64,000 bases of DNA from Nocardioides sp. zg-DK7169 (GCF_013155365.1 NZ_JABJRA010000004.1:62001-126000), one strand, 5' to 3'. Positions 41,497-52,809 are shown, numbered from the stretch's first letter. Notes: a model not told the origin generated them from the sequence alone. Numbers and translations: made by a program.

Positions 41497-41609
41497 GCCC
41501 GCCGGTAACCACGACGCCCCGGTTCAGGCGGCGCGTCCGGCCCGCACCCCTGCGCGAGTAGGCGCTCGTGGTGCGACCAGCCGGCGGGCGCGCCGCCCGG
41601 GGGCCTGGC

Positions 41610-42464
41610 TCAGAAGGTGTGCTCGGGACCGGGGAAGGTGCCCGCGCGCACGTCGTCGGCGTAGGCCCGGGCGCCGTCGAGCAGGGTGGTGCGCAGGTCG
41701 GCGTACTGCTTGACGAAGCGGGGCATCTTGCCGGTGCGCAGCCCGAAGGCGTCCTGCCACACCAGCACCTGGCCGTCGCACTGGTTGCCGGCACCGATGC
41801 CGATGGTGGGGATCGAGAGCTCGCGGGTGACCTCCGCGGCGACGTCGCCGGGGACCATCTCCATCACCACGGCGAATGCGCCCGCGGCCTCGACCGCGCG
41901 GGCGTCGGCCAGGATGCGGCGCGCGGTCTCGCCGCGGCCCTGCACCCGGTAGCCGCCGAGGGTGTGCTCGCTCTGCGGGGTGAAGCCGATGTGCGCCATC
42001 ACCGGGATGCCGCCCTGGGTCATGCGGGTGATGACCGGCGCCATCTCCTCGCCGCCCTCGAGCTTGACGCAGTGCGCGCCACCCTCCTTCATGAACCGCA
42101 CGGCGGTCAGGTAGCCCTGCTCCGGGGAGGCCTGGTAGGAGCCGAACGGGAGGTCGCCGACCACCAGCGCGCGCCGCGCGGAGCGGGAGACCGCGCGGGT
42201 CAGCGGGATCAGCTCGTCGACCGTGACCGGCAGCGAGGTCTCGTTGCCGAAGACGTTGTTGGAGGCGCTGTCGCCGACCAGCAGCACCTCGATCCCGGCC
42301 TCGTCGAAGACCTGGGCGGTGTACTGGTCGTAGGCGGTGAGCATCGCGAAGCGCTCGCCGCGCTCCTTGAGCTCGCGCAGGTGGTGGGTGCGGATCCGCC
42401 GGCGGGGGGTGGCGGCAGGGGTCGCTGCGGCACCGCCGCCGTACGGCGAGGTCTCTTCGCTCAT
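41610..42464 (-). CDS. panB: 3-methyl-2-oxobutanoate hydroxymethyltransferase
   Basis: A 284-residue (beta/alpha)8 enzyme of pantothenate synthesis, transferring a one-carbon unit from methylene-THF to ketoisovalerate. Signatures are [38 protein letters not shown] (Mg-binding Asp), [30 protein letters not shown] and [10 protein letters not shown] second ATG at 42488 is possible; both have purine-rich upstream sequences. The panB-glnA2-glnE neighbourhood resembles mycobacteria. Confidence 0.95.
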   Translation of the reverse strand: MSEETSPYGGGAAATPAATPRRRIRTHHLRELKERGERFAMLTAYDQYTAQVFDEAGIEVLLVGDSASNNVFGNETSLPVTVDELIPLTRAVSRSARRALVVGDLPFGSYQASPEQGYLTAVRFMKEGGAHCVKLEGGEEMAPVITRMTQGGIPVMAHIGFTPQSEHTLGGYRVQGRGETARRILADARAVEAAGAFAVVMEMVPGDVAAEVTRELSIPTIGIGAGNQCDGQVLVWQDAFGLRTGKMPRFVKQYADLRTTLLDGARAYADDVRAGTFPGPEHTF

Positions 42465-42565
42465 CGTCGAGCTCCGTTCCTGTGGCATCTCGAGGCTCCC
42501 TGCTGGAGTCCCCGGACGGACCTCAGGCTAGACCGGGGTGCCCGCGGCGATCACCGTGAGGGCCC

Positions 42566-43078
42566 TCACGTCCGTGAGGCGGCGTCTGCGGCCGCCTCGA
42601 GGTCGGCCACGACGATCCGGCGCATCCCGAGCATGGCCTCCTGTGCCGCGTGCGCCCGGGTCGGGTCCGGGTCGCGCAGCAGCTCGTAGAGGCGACGCGG
42701 GATGACCTGCCACGAGACACCGAAGCGGTCCTTGAGCCACCCGCACATCGACTCCTCCCCGCCGTCGCCGAGCCGGTCCCAGTAGTGGTCGGTCTCGGCC
42801 TGGTCGGCGCAGTCGATCTGGAAGGAGACCGCCTCGCTGAAGCGGAACTGCGGGCCGCCGTTGATGCCGCGGAACATCACCCCGCCGAGGGTGAAGTCGG
42901 CCGCGAGCACCTGTCCGGTGCCGCCGTCGGGGTCCGGCCGGCGCAGGACGTCGCCGACCGAGGACCCCGGGAAGACCGAGGTGTAGAAGTCCATCGCGGC
43001 CTCGAGGCCGTCGTCGAACCACAGGCAGGGACTGATCACGACGGTCGTCGGGAGCGAGCCGGGAACGGGTTCGGACAT
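42566..43078 (-). CDS. PhnB/3-demethylubiquinone methyltransferase-like VOC protein
   Basis: A 170-residue protein of the PhnB-like VOC group: ISPCLWFDDGLEAAMDFYTSVFPGSSVGDVLR, VLAADFTLGGVMFRGINGGPQFRFSEAVSFQI, and ADQAETDHYWDRLGDGGEESMCGWLKDRFGVSWQVIPRRLYELL. The start follows GGAGGAA. The family is annotated by similarity to 3-demethylubiquinone methyltransferases, but the real reaction is unknown. Confidence 0.88.
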   Translation of the reverse strand: MSEPVPGSLPTTVVISPCLWFDDGLEAAMDFYTSVFPGSSVGDVLRRPDPDGGTGQVLAADFTLGGVMFRGINGGPQFRFSEAVSFQIDCADQAETDHYWDRLGDGGEESMCGWLKDRFGVSWQVIPRRLYELLRDPDPTRAHAAQEAMLGMRRIVVADLEAAADAASRT

Positions 43079-43194
43079 GGTTCCTCCAGGAGGGTGGTGC
43101 GCCGGGGTGCGCACGGAGTCAGACTGCTGGGGCAGTGCCGATTCATCGGGCGAGCTCCTCGCCCGCCCCAGGTGCCGAGTCCCGGGAGTCAGGT

Positions 43195-43953
43195 GTGTCC
43201 TTCGACGTGTCCGCGGAGGCCTACGACCAGTTCATGGGCCGTTACTCCGAACCGCTGGCCCCTCTCTTCCTCGCCGCCAGCGGCGTCGAGCCGGGCCAAC
43301 GGGTGCTCGACGTCGGGTGTGGCCCCGGCGCGCTGACCGCTCGCCTGGTGGAGCGTCTCGGGCCCGGCTGCGTGGCGGCCGTGGACCCGGTGCCGGCCTT
43401 CGTGGAGGCCGCCCGCGCCCGCTGCCCGGGTGCGGTCGTACGCCTCGGTGACGCGCAGCGGCTGCCCTTCGACGACGCGTCGTACGACGTGGTGCTGGCG
43501 CAGCTGGTGGTGCAGTTCCTGCCCGACCCGGTGGAGGGGCTGCGGGAGATGGCCCGCGTGGCCGGTCCCGGGGGCGAGGTGGCGGCCTGCGTGTGGGACC
43601 ACGCGGGGGAGGGTGGCCCGCTCTCGCCGTTCTGGGGTGCGGTGCGGGCGCTGGAGCCCGACGTGCTCGGGGAGGCGGCCCTGCCGGGCACCGGCGAGCA
43701 CGACCTGGCCCGTCTGGCGAAGGAGGCCGGCCTGACGGTCACGGGGGCCGAACGGCTGACGGTGCGGGTGTGCCACGAGACCTTCGACGACTGGTGGGAG
43801 CCCTACACGCTGGGCGTCGGCCCGGCCGGGGCGCACGTCGCGAGCTGCCGCGGCGACTCCGCCGAGCGGCTGCGCGAGGAGTGCCGTCGTCGGCTGCCAG
43901 AGGCGCCGTTCGAGGTGCAGGCCTCGGCCTGGTCGGTCCGCGCCCGCGCCTAG
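43195..43953 (+). CDS. Class I SAM-dependent methyltransferase
   Basis: A 252-residue methyltransferase. It has FDVSAEAYDQFMGRYSEPLAPLFLAA, motif I RVLDVGCGPGALTARL (near residue 36), the acidic turn VAAVDPVPAFVEAA, GDAQRLPFDDASYDVVLAQLVVQF and GPGGEVAACVWD. GTG at 43195 is preferred because it immediately precedes the family start FDVSA and follows CGGGAG. The substrate is unknown. Confidence 0.85.
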   Translation: MSFDVSAEAYDQFMGRYSEPLAPLFLAASGVEPGQRVLDVGCGPGALTARLVERLGPGCVAAVDPVPAFVEAARARCPGAVVRLGDAQRLPFDDASYDVVLAQLVVQFLPDPVEGLREMARVAGPGGEVAACVWDHAGEGGPLSPFWGAVRALEPDVLGEAALPGTGEHDLARLAKEAGLTVTGAERLTVRVCHETFDDWWEPYTLGVGPAGAHVASCRGDSAERLREECRRRLPEAPFEVQASAWSVRARA

Positions 43954-44035
43954 CCCGCGTCCCGCCCGCCCGTGGCGGCGGTCCAACCCCGGCAGGGTGG
44001 AGGCGCGCACCGGCCCGGAGTGCCAAACTCACCGC

Positions 44036-46258
<2,223 letters not shown>

Positions 46259-46275
46259 GCGTCCGCAGCGGCTCG

Positions 46276-46313
46276 GAAACCCTGCCGCAACGGGGTCGAA
46301 ATCTGTCTGAAAC
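46276..46313 (+). promoter_or_regulatory. GlnR-like tandem box upstream of glutamine synthetase
   Basis: Four pentamers, GAAAC-n6-GCAAC-n6-GAAAT-n6-GAAAC, lie with exact 11-bp spacing (46276, 46287, 46298, 46309). Streptomyces GlnR sites have the form gTnAC-n6-GaAAC repeated; here the GaAAC half-sites fit better than the gTnAC ones. The position 97 bp before glnA2 supports nitrogen control. Confidence 0.55.
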
Positions 46314-46397
46314 ATGCATGGTCGGGGCGTGGCGCACCTCACGCCGGGAGGCCCGGGCTCGCAGGCGGGTGCCTTCGCCGCTGTCCGCGCACGTGGA

Positions 46398-46403
46398 TAG
46401 GGT
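46398..46403 (+). promoter_or_regulatory. -10 box of glnA2
   Basis: TAGGGT ends 6 nt before ATG 46410, another leaderless arrangement; no Shine-Dalgarno-like sequence intervenes. Confidence 0.5.
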
Positions 46404-46409
46404 GCGCTC

Positions 46410-47747
46410 ATGAGCAAGCAGGAAGACTTCGTTCTCCGCGCTCTTGAGGAGCGAGACGTCCGGTTCGTCCGGCTGTGGTTCACCGACGTGCTCGGGTTCC
46501 TCAAGTCGGTCGCGGTCGCGCCGGCCGAGCTGGAGGGTGCCTTCTCGGAGGGCATCGGCTTCGACGGCTCGGCCATCGAGGGCTTCGCGCGCGTGCACGA
46601 GGCCGACATGCTGGCCAAGCCGGACCCCACGACGTTCCAGATCCTCCCGTGGCGCGGCGACTCGCCCAGCACCGCGCGGATGTTCTGCGACATCGAGATG
46701 CCCGACGGCTCCCCGTCGTACGCCGACCCGCGGCACGTGCTGAAGCGCACCCTGGGCCGGGCCGCCGACAAGGGCTTCACCTTCTACACCCACCCCGAGA
46801 TCGAGTTCTACCTCTTCAAGGACACCCCGGTGCCGGGCGCCGAGCCCGAGCCGGTCGACCGCAGCGGCTACTTCGACCACACCGCGCAGTCGATGGGGGC
46901 GGACTTCCGCCGCGAGGCGATCCACATGCTCGAGTCGATGGGCATCTCGGTGGAGTTCAGCCACCACGAGGCCGGCCCCGGCCAGCAGGAGATCGACCTG
47001 CGCTACGCCGACGCGCTCAGCACGGCCGACAACATCATGACCTTCCGCACCGTCATCCGTGAGGTCGCGCTCAACCAGGGCATCTGGGCCTCCTTCATGC
47101 CCAAGCCGTTCACCACCCACCCGGGCTCGGGCATGCACACCCACGTGTCGCTCTTCGAGGGCGACCAGAACGCCTTCTACGAGGCGGGCGCGGAGTACCA
47201 GCTCTCCCAGACCGGGCGCCAGTTCATCGCCGGCGTGCTGCGCCACGCCAGCGAGATCAGCGTGGTCACCAACCAGTGGGTCAACAGCTACAAGCGGATG
47301 ATGACCGGCGGTGAGGCCCCGTCCTACATCTGCTGGGGTCACAACAACCGCTCGGCGATGATCCGGGTGCCGATGTACAAGCCGGAGAAGGGCCAGTCGA
47401 CCCGCATCGAGCTGCGCACCATCGACGCCGCCTGCAACCCCTACCTCGCGTTCGCGGTGACCCTCGCCGCCGGCATGAAGGGGATCGAGGGCGGCTACGA
47501 GCTGCCGCGCGAGGCCGAGGACGACGTCTGGGCGCTGACCGAGCGCGAGCGCAAGGCGCTGGGGATCCAGCCGCTGCCGCGCAGCCTGTCCGAGGCGATC
47601 AGCGTCGCGGAGGACTCCGAGCTCCTGGCCGAGACCCTGGGCGAGCACGTCTTCGACTACTTCCTGCGCAACAAGCGCGCGGAGTGGGACGAGTACCGCG
47701 GCCAGGTCTCCGCCTTCGAGCGCGACCAGATGCTGCCGGTCCTCTGA
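46410..47747 (+). CDS. glnA2: Glutamine synthetase type I (GlnA2-like)
   Basis: A 445-residue glutamine synthetase, the size of mycobacterial GlnA2. Signatures are LWFTDVLGFLKSV, GFDGSAIEGFARVHEADM, FYTHPEIEFYLF, ASFMPKPFTTHPGSGMHTHVSLF and the ammonium/ATP region NRSAMIRVP. The C-terminal GGYELPREAEDDVW differs from the NLYDLP sequence around the adenylylated Tyr of GSI-beta enzymes, so GlnE control of this isozyme is doubtful. It makes glutamine from glutamate and ammonia. glnE follows on the same strand. Confidence 0.95.
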   Translation: MSKQEDFVLRALEERDVRFVRLWFTDVLGFLKSVAVAPAELEGAFSEGIGFDGSAIEGFARVHEADMLAKPDPTTFQILPWRGDSPSTARMFCDIEMPDGSPSYADPRHVLKRTLGRAADKGFTFYTHPEIEFYLFKDTPVPGAEPEPVDRSGYFDHTAQSMGADFRREAIHMLESMGISVEFSHHEAGPGQQEIDLRYADALSTADNIMTFRTVIREVALNQGIWASFMPKPFTTHPGSGMHTHVSLFEGDQNAFYEAGAEYQLSQTGRQFIAGVLRHASEISVVTNQWVNSYKRMMTGGEAPSYICWGHNNRSAMIRVPMYKPEKGQSTRIELRTIDAACNPYLAFAVTLAAGMKGIEGGYELPREAEDDVWALTERERKALGIQPLPRSLSEAISVAEDSELLAETLGEHVFDYFLRNKRAEWDEYRGQVSAFERDQMLPVL

Positions 47748-47870
47748 CCGGGCGCGCGGGCGGCCCAGGGGTCACGGACTTCACGTGGACAGCGACGGGA
47801 CGGCGGCGGTGGGGATCCCGTCGCGTCGTGCCCGGCTGCTCGCGCTGAGCCCTGCCGGGAGGACCGCGCG

Positions 47871-50849
47871 ATGATCCGTCCGACCACCGGCAAGACCGCG
47901 CTGCTGCGTCTGGGGTTCGTCGACACCGACGCGGCCCTGGAAAGGCTGCGCGGGCTTGGCGACGCCGCCGACCCGCTGCTCGCGGTGCTCGGCCACACCG
48001 CCGACCCCGACGAGGCGCTGGCCGGGCTCGGCCGGCTGCTCGAGGCCGCGCCGGACGCCCCGGTGCTGCTGGAGACCCTGGCCGACGACGAGGGCACCGC
48101 GATGCGCCTGCTCGCGGTGCTCGGCGCCAGCCCTGCCCTGGGCGACCACCTGGTCCACCACCCCGAGCACTGGCACGAGCTCACCGACCCGCTGCTCGGA
48201 TCGACACGCCCCCCGGCGTACGCCCTGCGCGAGAGCCTGCTGCGCGCCGTCGGCGCCGACCCGCACGCCGACTCACCGGTCTCGGCGATGGCGGACGCGG
48301 AGGCGGTCGACGCGCTGCGGGTGGAGTACCGCCGGCTGCTGGTGCGGCTGGTGGCCCGGGACCTCGCCCACGGGCTCGGGGTCGACGACGTGGCCGCGGA
48401 GCTCTCCGACCTGGCGGCCGGCACGCTCGAGGCCGCGCTGGCGATCGCACGCCAGCGGGTGGGGGTGGCCGCCGACCTGGTGCGCCTCGCGGTCGTCGCG
48501 ATGGGCAAGTGCGGCGGTCACGAGCTCAACTACGTCTCCGACGTGGACGTCATCTTCGTCCACGAGCCGGTCGAGGGCGCCCCCGAGGCGGCCGCGCTGC
48601 GCGCCGCGACCCAGCTGGCGAGCAACCTGATCCAGATCTGCTCCGACCACACCGGCGAGGGCACCATCTGGCCGGTCGACGCCGCCCTGCGCCCCGAGGG
48701 CAAGGCCGGGCCGCTGGTGCGGACCCTGGCCAGCCACCGCGGCTACTACGAGCGCTGGGCCAAGACCTGGGAGTTCCAGGCGCTGCTCAAGGCCCGCCCG
48801 GTCGCCGGCGACCTCGCGCTCGGGGCGGCGTACGTCGAGATGGTGGCGCCGATGGTGTGGAGCGCCGCCGAGCGCGACAACTTCGTCGAGGACACCCAGG
48901 CGATGCGCCGCCGGGTGGTCGACCACATCCCGGCCCGTGAGGCCGAGCGCCAGATCAAGCTCGGGTCCGGTGGCCTGCGCGACGTCGAGTTCGCCGTCCA
49001 GCTGCTCCAGCTGGTCCACGGTCGCGCCGACGAGCGGATCCGGGTGCCCACCACGCTGAGCGCGCTCGCCGAGCTGACCCGTGGCGGGTACGTCGGGCGC
49101 GAGGACGGCGAGGCGATGCACGAGGCCTACGCCTTCCTGCGCAAGCTCGAGCACCGCATCCAGCTGCGCCGCCTCCAGCGCACCCACGTGGTGCCCGACG
49201 ACGAGGAGGCGCTGCGCTGCCTGGGCCGCAGCCTGGGGCTGATGAAGACCCCGGTCGCGAGCTTCACCCGGGTCCTCGAGCACCACCGCCGCGAGGTGCG
49301 CCGACTGCACGAGAAGCTCTTCTACCGCCCGCTGCTGTCGGCCGTGGCGGCGATCCCCGGCCACGAGGTGCGGCTCTCCCCGGAGGCGGCCGAGAAGCGG
49401 CTGCGCGCGCTGGGCTACCTCGACGCCCGCGCGGCGCTGCGTCACCTCGAGGCGCTCACCAGCGGGGTCTCGCGCCGTGCCAACATCCAGCGCACGCTGC
49501 TGCCCGCCATGCTCGGCTGGTTCGCCGAGGGCGCGGACCCCGACGCCGGGCTGTTCGGGTTCCGCCGGATCAGCGAGTCCCTGGGCTCCACGCCGTGGTA
49601 CCTCGCCACCCTGCGCGACGAGGGCGAGGTCGCGCACCGCCTGGCGCGGCTGCTGGCCACCTCGCGCTACGCCACGGCCCTGCTCGAGCGGGAGCCGGAG
49701 GGCGTCCGGATGCTCGCGGGCGACCTCGTCCCGGCCGGCTCGGCGGCGCTCACCGCCGAGATGATCGCGACCGCGACCCGCCAGGAGGACCCGGAGGAGG
49801 CCGTCCGGCGGATCCGTGCGATCCGGCGCCGCGAGCTGGTGCGGATCGCCGCCGGCGACGTGCTCGGCCTGACCGACGTCGCTGACGTGGGCGACGGGCT
49901 CACCCGGCTCACCGACGCCACGCTCGAGTCGACGCTGCGCGTCGTGGAGGCCGCCGTACGCCGTCAGCGGGGGCTCGACGAGGCGCCCACCCGGATGGCG
50001 ATCGTGGCGATGGGGCGCTACGGCGGCTTCGAGCTGTCCTACGGCAGCGACGCGGACGTGCTGTTCGTGCACGACCCGGTGCCGGGCGCGGATGCCCAGC
50101 AGGCCTCGTCGTACGCCCAGGCGGTGGCCAACGAGCTGCGCCGACTGCTCGCCGCCCCCGGGTCGGACCCGGCGCTGGAGGTGGACGCCGACCTGCGTCC
50201 CGAGGGTCGTCAGGGCGCGCTGGTGCGCACGCTGGACTCCTATGCCGCCTACTACGCCCGCTGGTCGAAGGTGTGGGAGGCCCAGGCGCTGCTGCGCGCC
50301 GACGCGGTGGTGGGTGACCCCGACCTCTGCCGCCGGTTCACCGAGCTCATCGACCCGCTGCGCTTCCCGGAGCAGGGGATCAGCGAGGACGACGTGCTGG
50401 AGGTGAGGCGGATCAAGGCGCGCGTCGACCGCGAGCGGCTGCCGCGCGGCGCGGACCCCCAGACCCACCTCAAGCTCGGCCGCGGCGGGCTCAGCGACAT
50501 CGAGTGGACCGTGCAGCTGATCCAGATGCGTTTCGCGGGGCAGGTCCCGGGACTGCGTACGCCGCGCACCCTCGCGGCCCTTGAGGCGGCGCGCCACGCG
50601 GGGCTCATCGAGGACGCCGACGCGGAGGTGCTCGAGCACGCCTGGCGCCGGGTCAGCCGCACCCGCAACGCCGCGACCCTGGTGCGTGGCAAGCCCAGCG
50701 ACCAGCTCCCGCCCGACACCCGCGAGCGGGTCGGGGTGGCCAACATCCTCGGCTACGGGCCGGGGGAGTCGGAGGAGATGGTCAACGACCACCTGCGCTG
50801 CACCCGCAAGGCGCGCGGCGTGGTGGACCGGGTGTTCTGGGAGGACTGA
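47871..50849 (+). CDS. glnE: Glutamine synthetase adenylyltransferase/deadenylase
   Basis: A 992-residue bifunctional enzyme with two nucleotidyltransferase halves. The N-terminal half has GKCGGHELNYVSDVDVIFVHEP (near residue 217), and LGSGGLRDVEFAVQLLQLVHG follows. The C-terminal half has GRYGGFELSYGSDADVLFVHDP (near residue 718) and LGRGGLSDIEWTVQLIQM. The two SDxD metal sites are intact. It tunes glutamine synthetase I activity by adding or removing AMP. It is 123 bp downstream of glnA2; the true target is probably a GlnA1 encoded elsewhere. Confidence 0.97.
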   Translation: MIRPTTGKTALLRLGFVDTDAALERLRGLGDAADPLLAVLGHTADPDEALAGLGRLLEAAPDAPVLLETLADDEGTAMRLLAVLGASPALGDHLVHHPEHWHELTDPLLGSTRPPAYALRESLLRAVGADPHADSPVSAMADAEAVDALRVEYRRLLVRLVARDLAHGLGVDDVAAELSDLAAGTLEAALAIARQRVGVAADLVRLAVVAMGKCGGHELNYVSDVDVIFVHEPVEGAPEAAALRAATQLASNLIQICSDHTGEGTIWPVDAALRPEGKAGPLVRTLASHRGYYERWAKTWEFQALLKARPVAGDLALGAAYVEMVAPMVWSAAERDNFVEDTQAMRRRVVDHIPAREAERQIKLGSGGLRDVEFAVQLLQLVHGRADERIRVPTTLSALAELTRGGYVGREDGEAMHEAYAFLRKLEHRIQLRRLQRTHVVPDDEEALRCLGRSLGLMKTPVASFTRVLEHHRREVRRLHEKLFYRPLLSAVAAIPGHEVRLSPEAAEKRLRALGYLDARAALRHLEALTSGVSRRANIQRTLLPAMLGWFAEGADPDAGLFGFRRISESLGSTPWYLATLRDEGEVAHRLARLLATSRYATALLEREPEGVRMLAGDLVPAGSAALTAEMIATATRQEDPEEAVRRIRAIRRRELVRIAAGDVLGLTDVADVGDGLTRLTDATLESTLRVVEAAVRRQRGLDEAPTRMAIVAMGRYGGFELSYGSDADVLFVHDPVPGADAQQASSYAQAVANELRRLLAAPGSDPALEVDADLRPEGRQGALVRTLDSYAAYYARWSKVWEAQALLRADAVVGDPDLCRRFTELIDPLRFPEQGISEDDVLEVRRIKARVDRERLPRGADPQTHLKLGRGGLSDIEWTVQLIQMRFAGQVPGLRTPRTLAALEAARHAGLIEDADAEVLEHAWRRVSRTRNAATLVRGKPSDQLPPDTRERVGVANILGYGPGESEEMVNDHLRCTRKARGVVDRVFWED

Positions 50850-50887
50850 GGGCCGCGCGCCGGCTGGCGGCGGAGGCTTCACCCTTC

Positions 50888-50966
50888 CTTGAGACAACGT
50901 GAGGCAACGCGAGGGGTTCTGCCGGTCCTTGCCTTGAATCGCGGGCGGCAGAGTTCTGGTCATCGA
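50888..50966 (+). promoter_or_regulatory. Conserved promoter cassette 1 (TasA-like gene 1)
   Basis: CTTGAG at 50888, CTTGAA at 50933, GGCAGAGTTC at 50947 and CATCG at 50961. The offsets from the second box (0, +14, +28) are identical in five cassettes. Between the boxes, TGAGACAACG/TGAGGCAACG repeats with a 10-bp period. CAGAGT is the likely -10 and CATCG is near the transcription start. Confidence 0.72.
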
Positions 50967-51013
50967 GAGAACGCCAGCCAATCCGGTCTGGCCCCGACCG
51001 GAGGAGAACCCCG

Positions 51014-51640
51014 ATGCGCAAGACCACCCGCCCCGCCCGCCGTGCCACCGCCACCAAGGTCGTCGCCTCGGTCGCCCTTCTCGCGGGTGCGGCCTCGGTC
51101 GCCGGCCTCGGCACCTTCGGTGCGTTCACCGACACCACCACCGCCGACCAGGCGGTCGCCACGGGCACGGTCAAGCTCGGCATGAACTCGAGCATCAGCC
51201 AGGACGTGGCCGGCCTGGTTCCCGGCGACCGGATCGAGCGCCAGGTGAAGCTGACCCGCGCCGAGGGCAGCGAGACGTTCGGGTCGCTGCGGCTCACCAC
51301 CACCGCGACGGGTGACGACATCCTGACCGCCGCTGCCACGGGGCTCAAGCTGTCGGTCGAGCAGTGCTCGCTGCCGTGGATCGAGGTCGGCAAGGTCCTC
51401 GAGTGCAAGGGCACGGCCTCCAACGTCGTGGGCACGTTCCTGGCTCCCGTCGACGTCCTCGGTCAGGGACGCGACCTCGTCACCCCGCTGGCCAGCGTGA
51501 ACGCTCCGGGCGCGGCGGCACACCTGCGGGTCACGATGTCCCTTCCGCGGACGACCGCTGACCAGAACGGTCTCCAGGGCAAGGCGGCGAGCGTCAAGTT
51601 CACCTTCGACGCCGGTCAGCGCGACGGCGAGGCCCGCTGA
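51014..51640 (+). CDS. Secreted TasA/camelysin-like protein 1 (SipW-type signal)
   Basis: A 208-residue secreted protein. The signal region (basic MRKTTRPARRATATK, hydrophobic VVASVALLAGAASVAGLG, then GTFGAFTDTTTADQAVATGTVKLG) matches the SipW-dependent class, where G(T/A)xAxFxDTxT surrounds the cleavage site. The mature part has VPGDRIERQVKLTRAEGSETFGSLRLTTT, a conserved Cys pair (VEQCSLPW...LECKG) and the end VKFTFDAGQRDGEAR. Such proteins form extracellular fibres or proteases in Bacillus (TasA, camelysin); the role here is inferred. RBS GGAGGAG. It is nearly identical at both ends to gene 2. Confidence 0.78.
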   Translation: MRKTTRPARRATATKVVASVALLAGAASVAGLGTFGAFTDTTTADQAVATGTVKLGMNSSISQDVAGLVPGDRIERQVKLTRAEGSETFGSLRLTTTATGDDILTAAATGLKLSVEQCSLPWIEVGKVLECKGTASNVVGTFLAPVDVLGQGRDLVTPLASVNAPGAAAHLRVTMSLPRTTADQNGLQGKAASVKFTFDAGQRDGEAR

Positions 51641-51656
51641 CCCCAGGCCGACCTCA

Positions 51657-51695
51657 CGACCCGGTCGTCCACCTTCTCGGTGGTCGGCCGGGTCG
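51657..51695 (+). terminator. Hairpin terminator after TasA-like gene 1
   Basis: 17-nt arms beginning CGACCCGG and ending CCGGGTCG (51657-51673 and 51679-51695), with one U-U mismatch and one G-U pair. Close relatives follow genes 2 and 4. Confidence 0.75.
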
Positions 51696-51707
51696 TTGCC
51701 ATTTCCC

Positions 51708-51817
51708 CGAGTCGGCGCGTGTGGTGCGCCGAGTCGGCGCGTGTGGTGCGCCGAGTCGGCGCTTGTGGTGCGCCGAGTCGGCTCTTGTGGTGCGCCGAGT
51801 CGGCTCTTGTGGTGCAC
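51708..51817. repeat. Five 22-bp tandem repeats
   Basis: The unit CGAGTCGGCGCGTGTGGTGC plus GC is repeated head-to-tail five times without spacers. Each junction forms the palindrome GCGCCGAGTCGGCGC or a close variant. An array of the related reverse-complement unit lies at 54434-54521. Confidence 0.88.
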
Positions 51818-51869
51818 CTGAAGGACATCTCCGGGTCGGGTGAAGAGGCCGCGAAACGCTTGCTCCTTC

Positions 51870-51937
51870 CTTGAGGCAAAGGCGTGCATGTGCAGGGCCC
51901 AGCCTTGAATCGCGGGCGGCAGAGTTCTGGTCATCGA
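51870..51937 (+). promoter_or_regulatory. Conserved promoter cassette 2 (TasA-like gene 2)
   Basis: CTTGAG 51870, CTTGAA 51904, GGCAGAGTTC 51918, CATCG 51932. A 49-bp stretch (51902-51950) is identical to 50931-50979 of cassette 1. Confidence 0.72.
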
Positions 51938-51983
51938 GAGAACGCCAGCCGACTCGGACTGGCCCGAACTGCAGGAGCCAGTC

Positions 51984-52601
51984 ATGCGCAAGACCACCCG
52001 CCCCGCCCGCCGTGCCACCGCCACCAAGGTCGTCGCCTCGGTCGCCCTTCTCGCCGGTGCGGCCTCGGTCGCCGGCCTCGGCACCTTCGGTGCGTTCACC
52101 GACACCACCGCCGCCGACCAGGCGGTCGCCACGGGAACGGTCGAGCTCGGTGCCCTTCCGACGACGATCGACGCGCCGGTCACCGGCATGGTCCCCGGCG
52201 ACCGCGTGGAGCGTCAGGTCACCCTGACCCGGGCCGCGGGCAGCCAGACGTTCGGGTCGCTGCGGCTCACCACCACCTCGGTTGGCGACCAGGTCCTGAC
52301 CGCTGCCGACACCGGGGTGAAGCTCTCTGTCGATGAGTGCTCCGTGCCGTGGACCGCCGACGGCAAGGCGCTGGAGTGCGGAGGCCAGACCACCCCCGTC
52401 CTCACGTCGGGTCCGGTGCTGGGCCAGGGTCGCGACCTGGTCACCCCGCTGCTCAGCGTGAACGGGACGGGTGCGACGTCGCACCTGCGGATCACGATGC
52501 TGCTGCCGCGCACGGAGGCCGACCAGAACGGTCTCCAGGGCAAGTCCGCCACGGTGAAGTTCACCTTCGACGCCGGTCAGCGCGACGGCGAGGCCCGCTG
52601 A
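51984..52601 (+). CDS. Secreted TasA/camelysin-like protein 2 (SipW-type signal)
   Basis: A 205-residue paralogue of gene 1. Signal region as in gene 1 with FGAFTDTTAADQAVATGTVELG. The mature part reads VPGDRVERQVTLTRAAGSQTFGSLRLTTT, then the Cys pair VDECSVPW...LECGG, and ends VKFTFDAGQRDGEAR. The first 165 nt and last 45 nt of the coding sequence are almost identical to gene 1, while the middle differs, suggesting gene conversion or recent duplication with diversification. RBS: GCAGGAG. Exported and probably processed by the signal peptidase encoded at 54703-55353. Confidence 0.78.
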   Translation: MRKTTRPARRATATKVVASVALLAGAASVAGLGTFGAFTDTTAADQAVATGTVELGALPTTIDAPVTGMVPGDRVERQVTLTRAAGSQTFGSLRLTTTSVGDQVLTAADTGVKLSVDECSVPWTADGKALECGGQTTPVLTSGPVLGQGRDLVTPLLSVNGTGATSHLRITMLLPRTEADQNGLQGKSATVKFTFDAGQRDGEAR

Positions 52602-52666
52602 CCGCCGGCCCCCACAGACCCCCGGGCGGGCGCGTACCCCGTCCCGTGCCCGTCCGGGGCTCCACT

Positions 52667-52705
52667 CGACCCGGTCGACCGCCTTCCCGGTGGTCGGCCG
52701 GGTCG
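52667..52705 (+). terminator. Hairpin terminator after TasA-like gene 2
   Basis: Same design as 51657-51695: CGACCCGGTCGACCGCC (52667-52683) pairs with CGGTGGTCGGCCGGGTCG (52688-52705) with minor mismatches. Confidence 0.72.
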
Positions 52706-52742
52706 CTCGTCGTTCCACGCCGTCCGCGCGGTTTGCGGCTTC

Positions 52743-52809
52743 CTTGAGGCAAAGGCGCGGATCCGCACGGTCCCGGCTTGAGGTCGCGGCGGCAGAGTTC
52801 GGCTCATCG
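52743..52809 (+). promoter_or_regulatory. Conserved promoter cassette 3 (TasA-like gene 3)
   Basis: CTTGAG 52743, CTTGAG 52777, GGCAGAGTTC 52791, CATCG 52805. Spacing between the two CTTGAG boxes is 34 bp as in cassettes 2 and 5. Confidence 0.7.

Noticed and set aside
51708-51817. Possible CRISPR array
   Set aside because: The 22-bp units are contiguous with no spacers and no cas genes are nearby; it is a plain tandem repeat.
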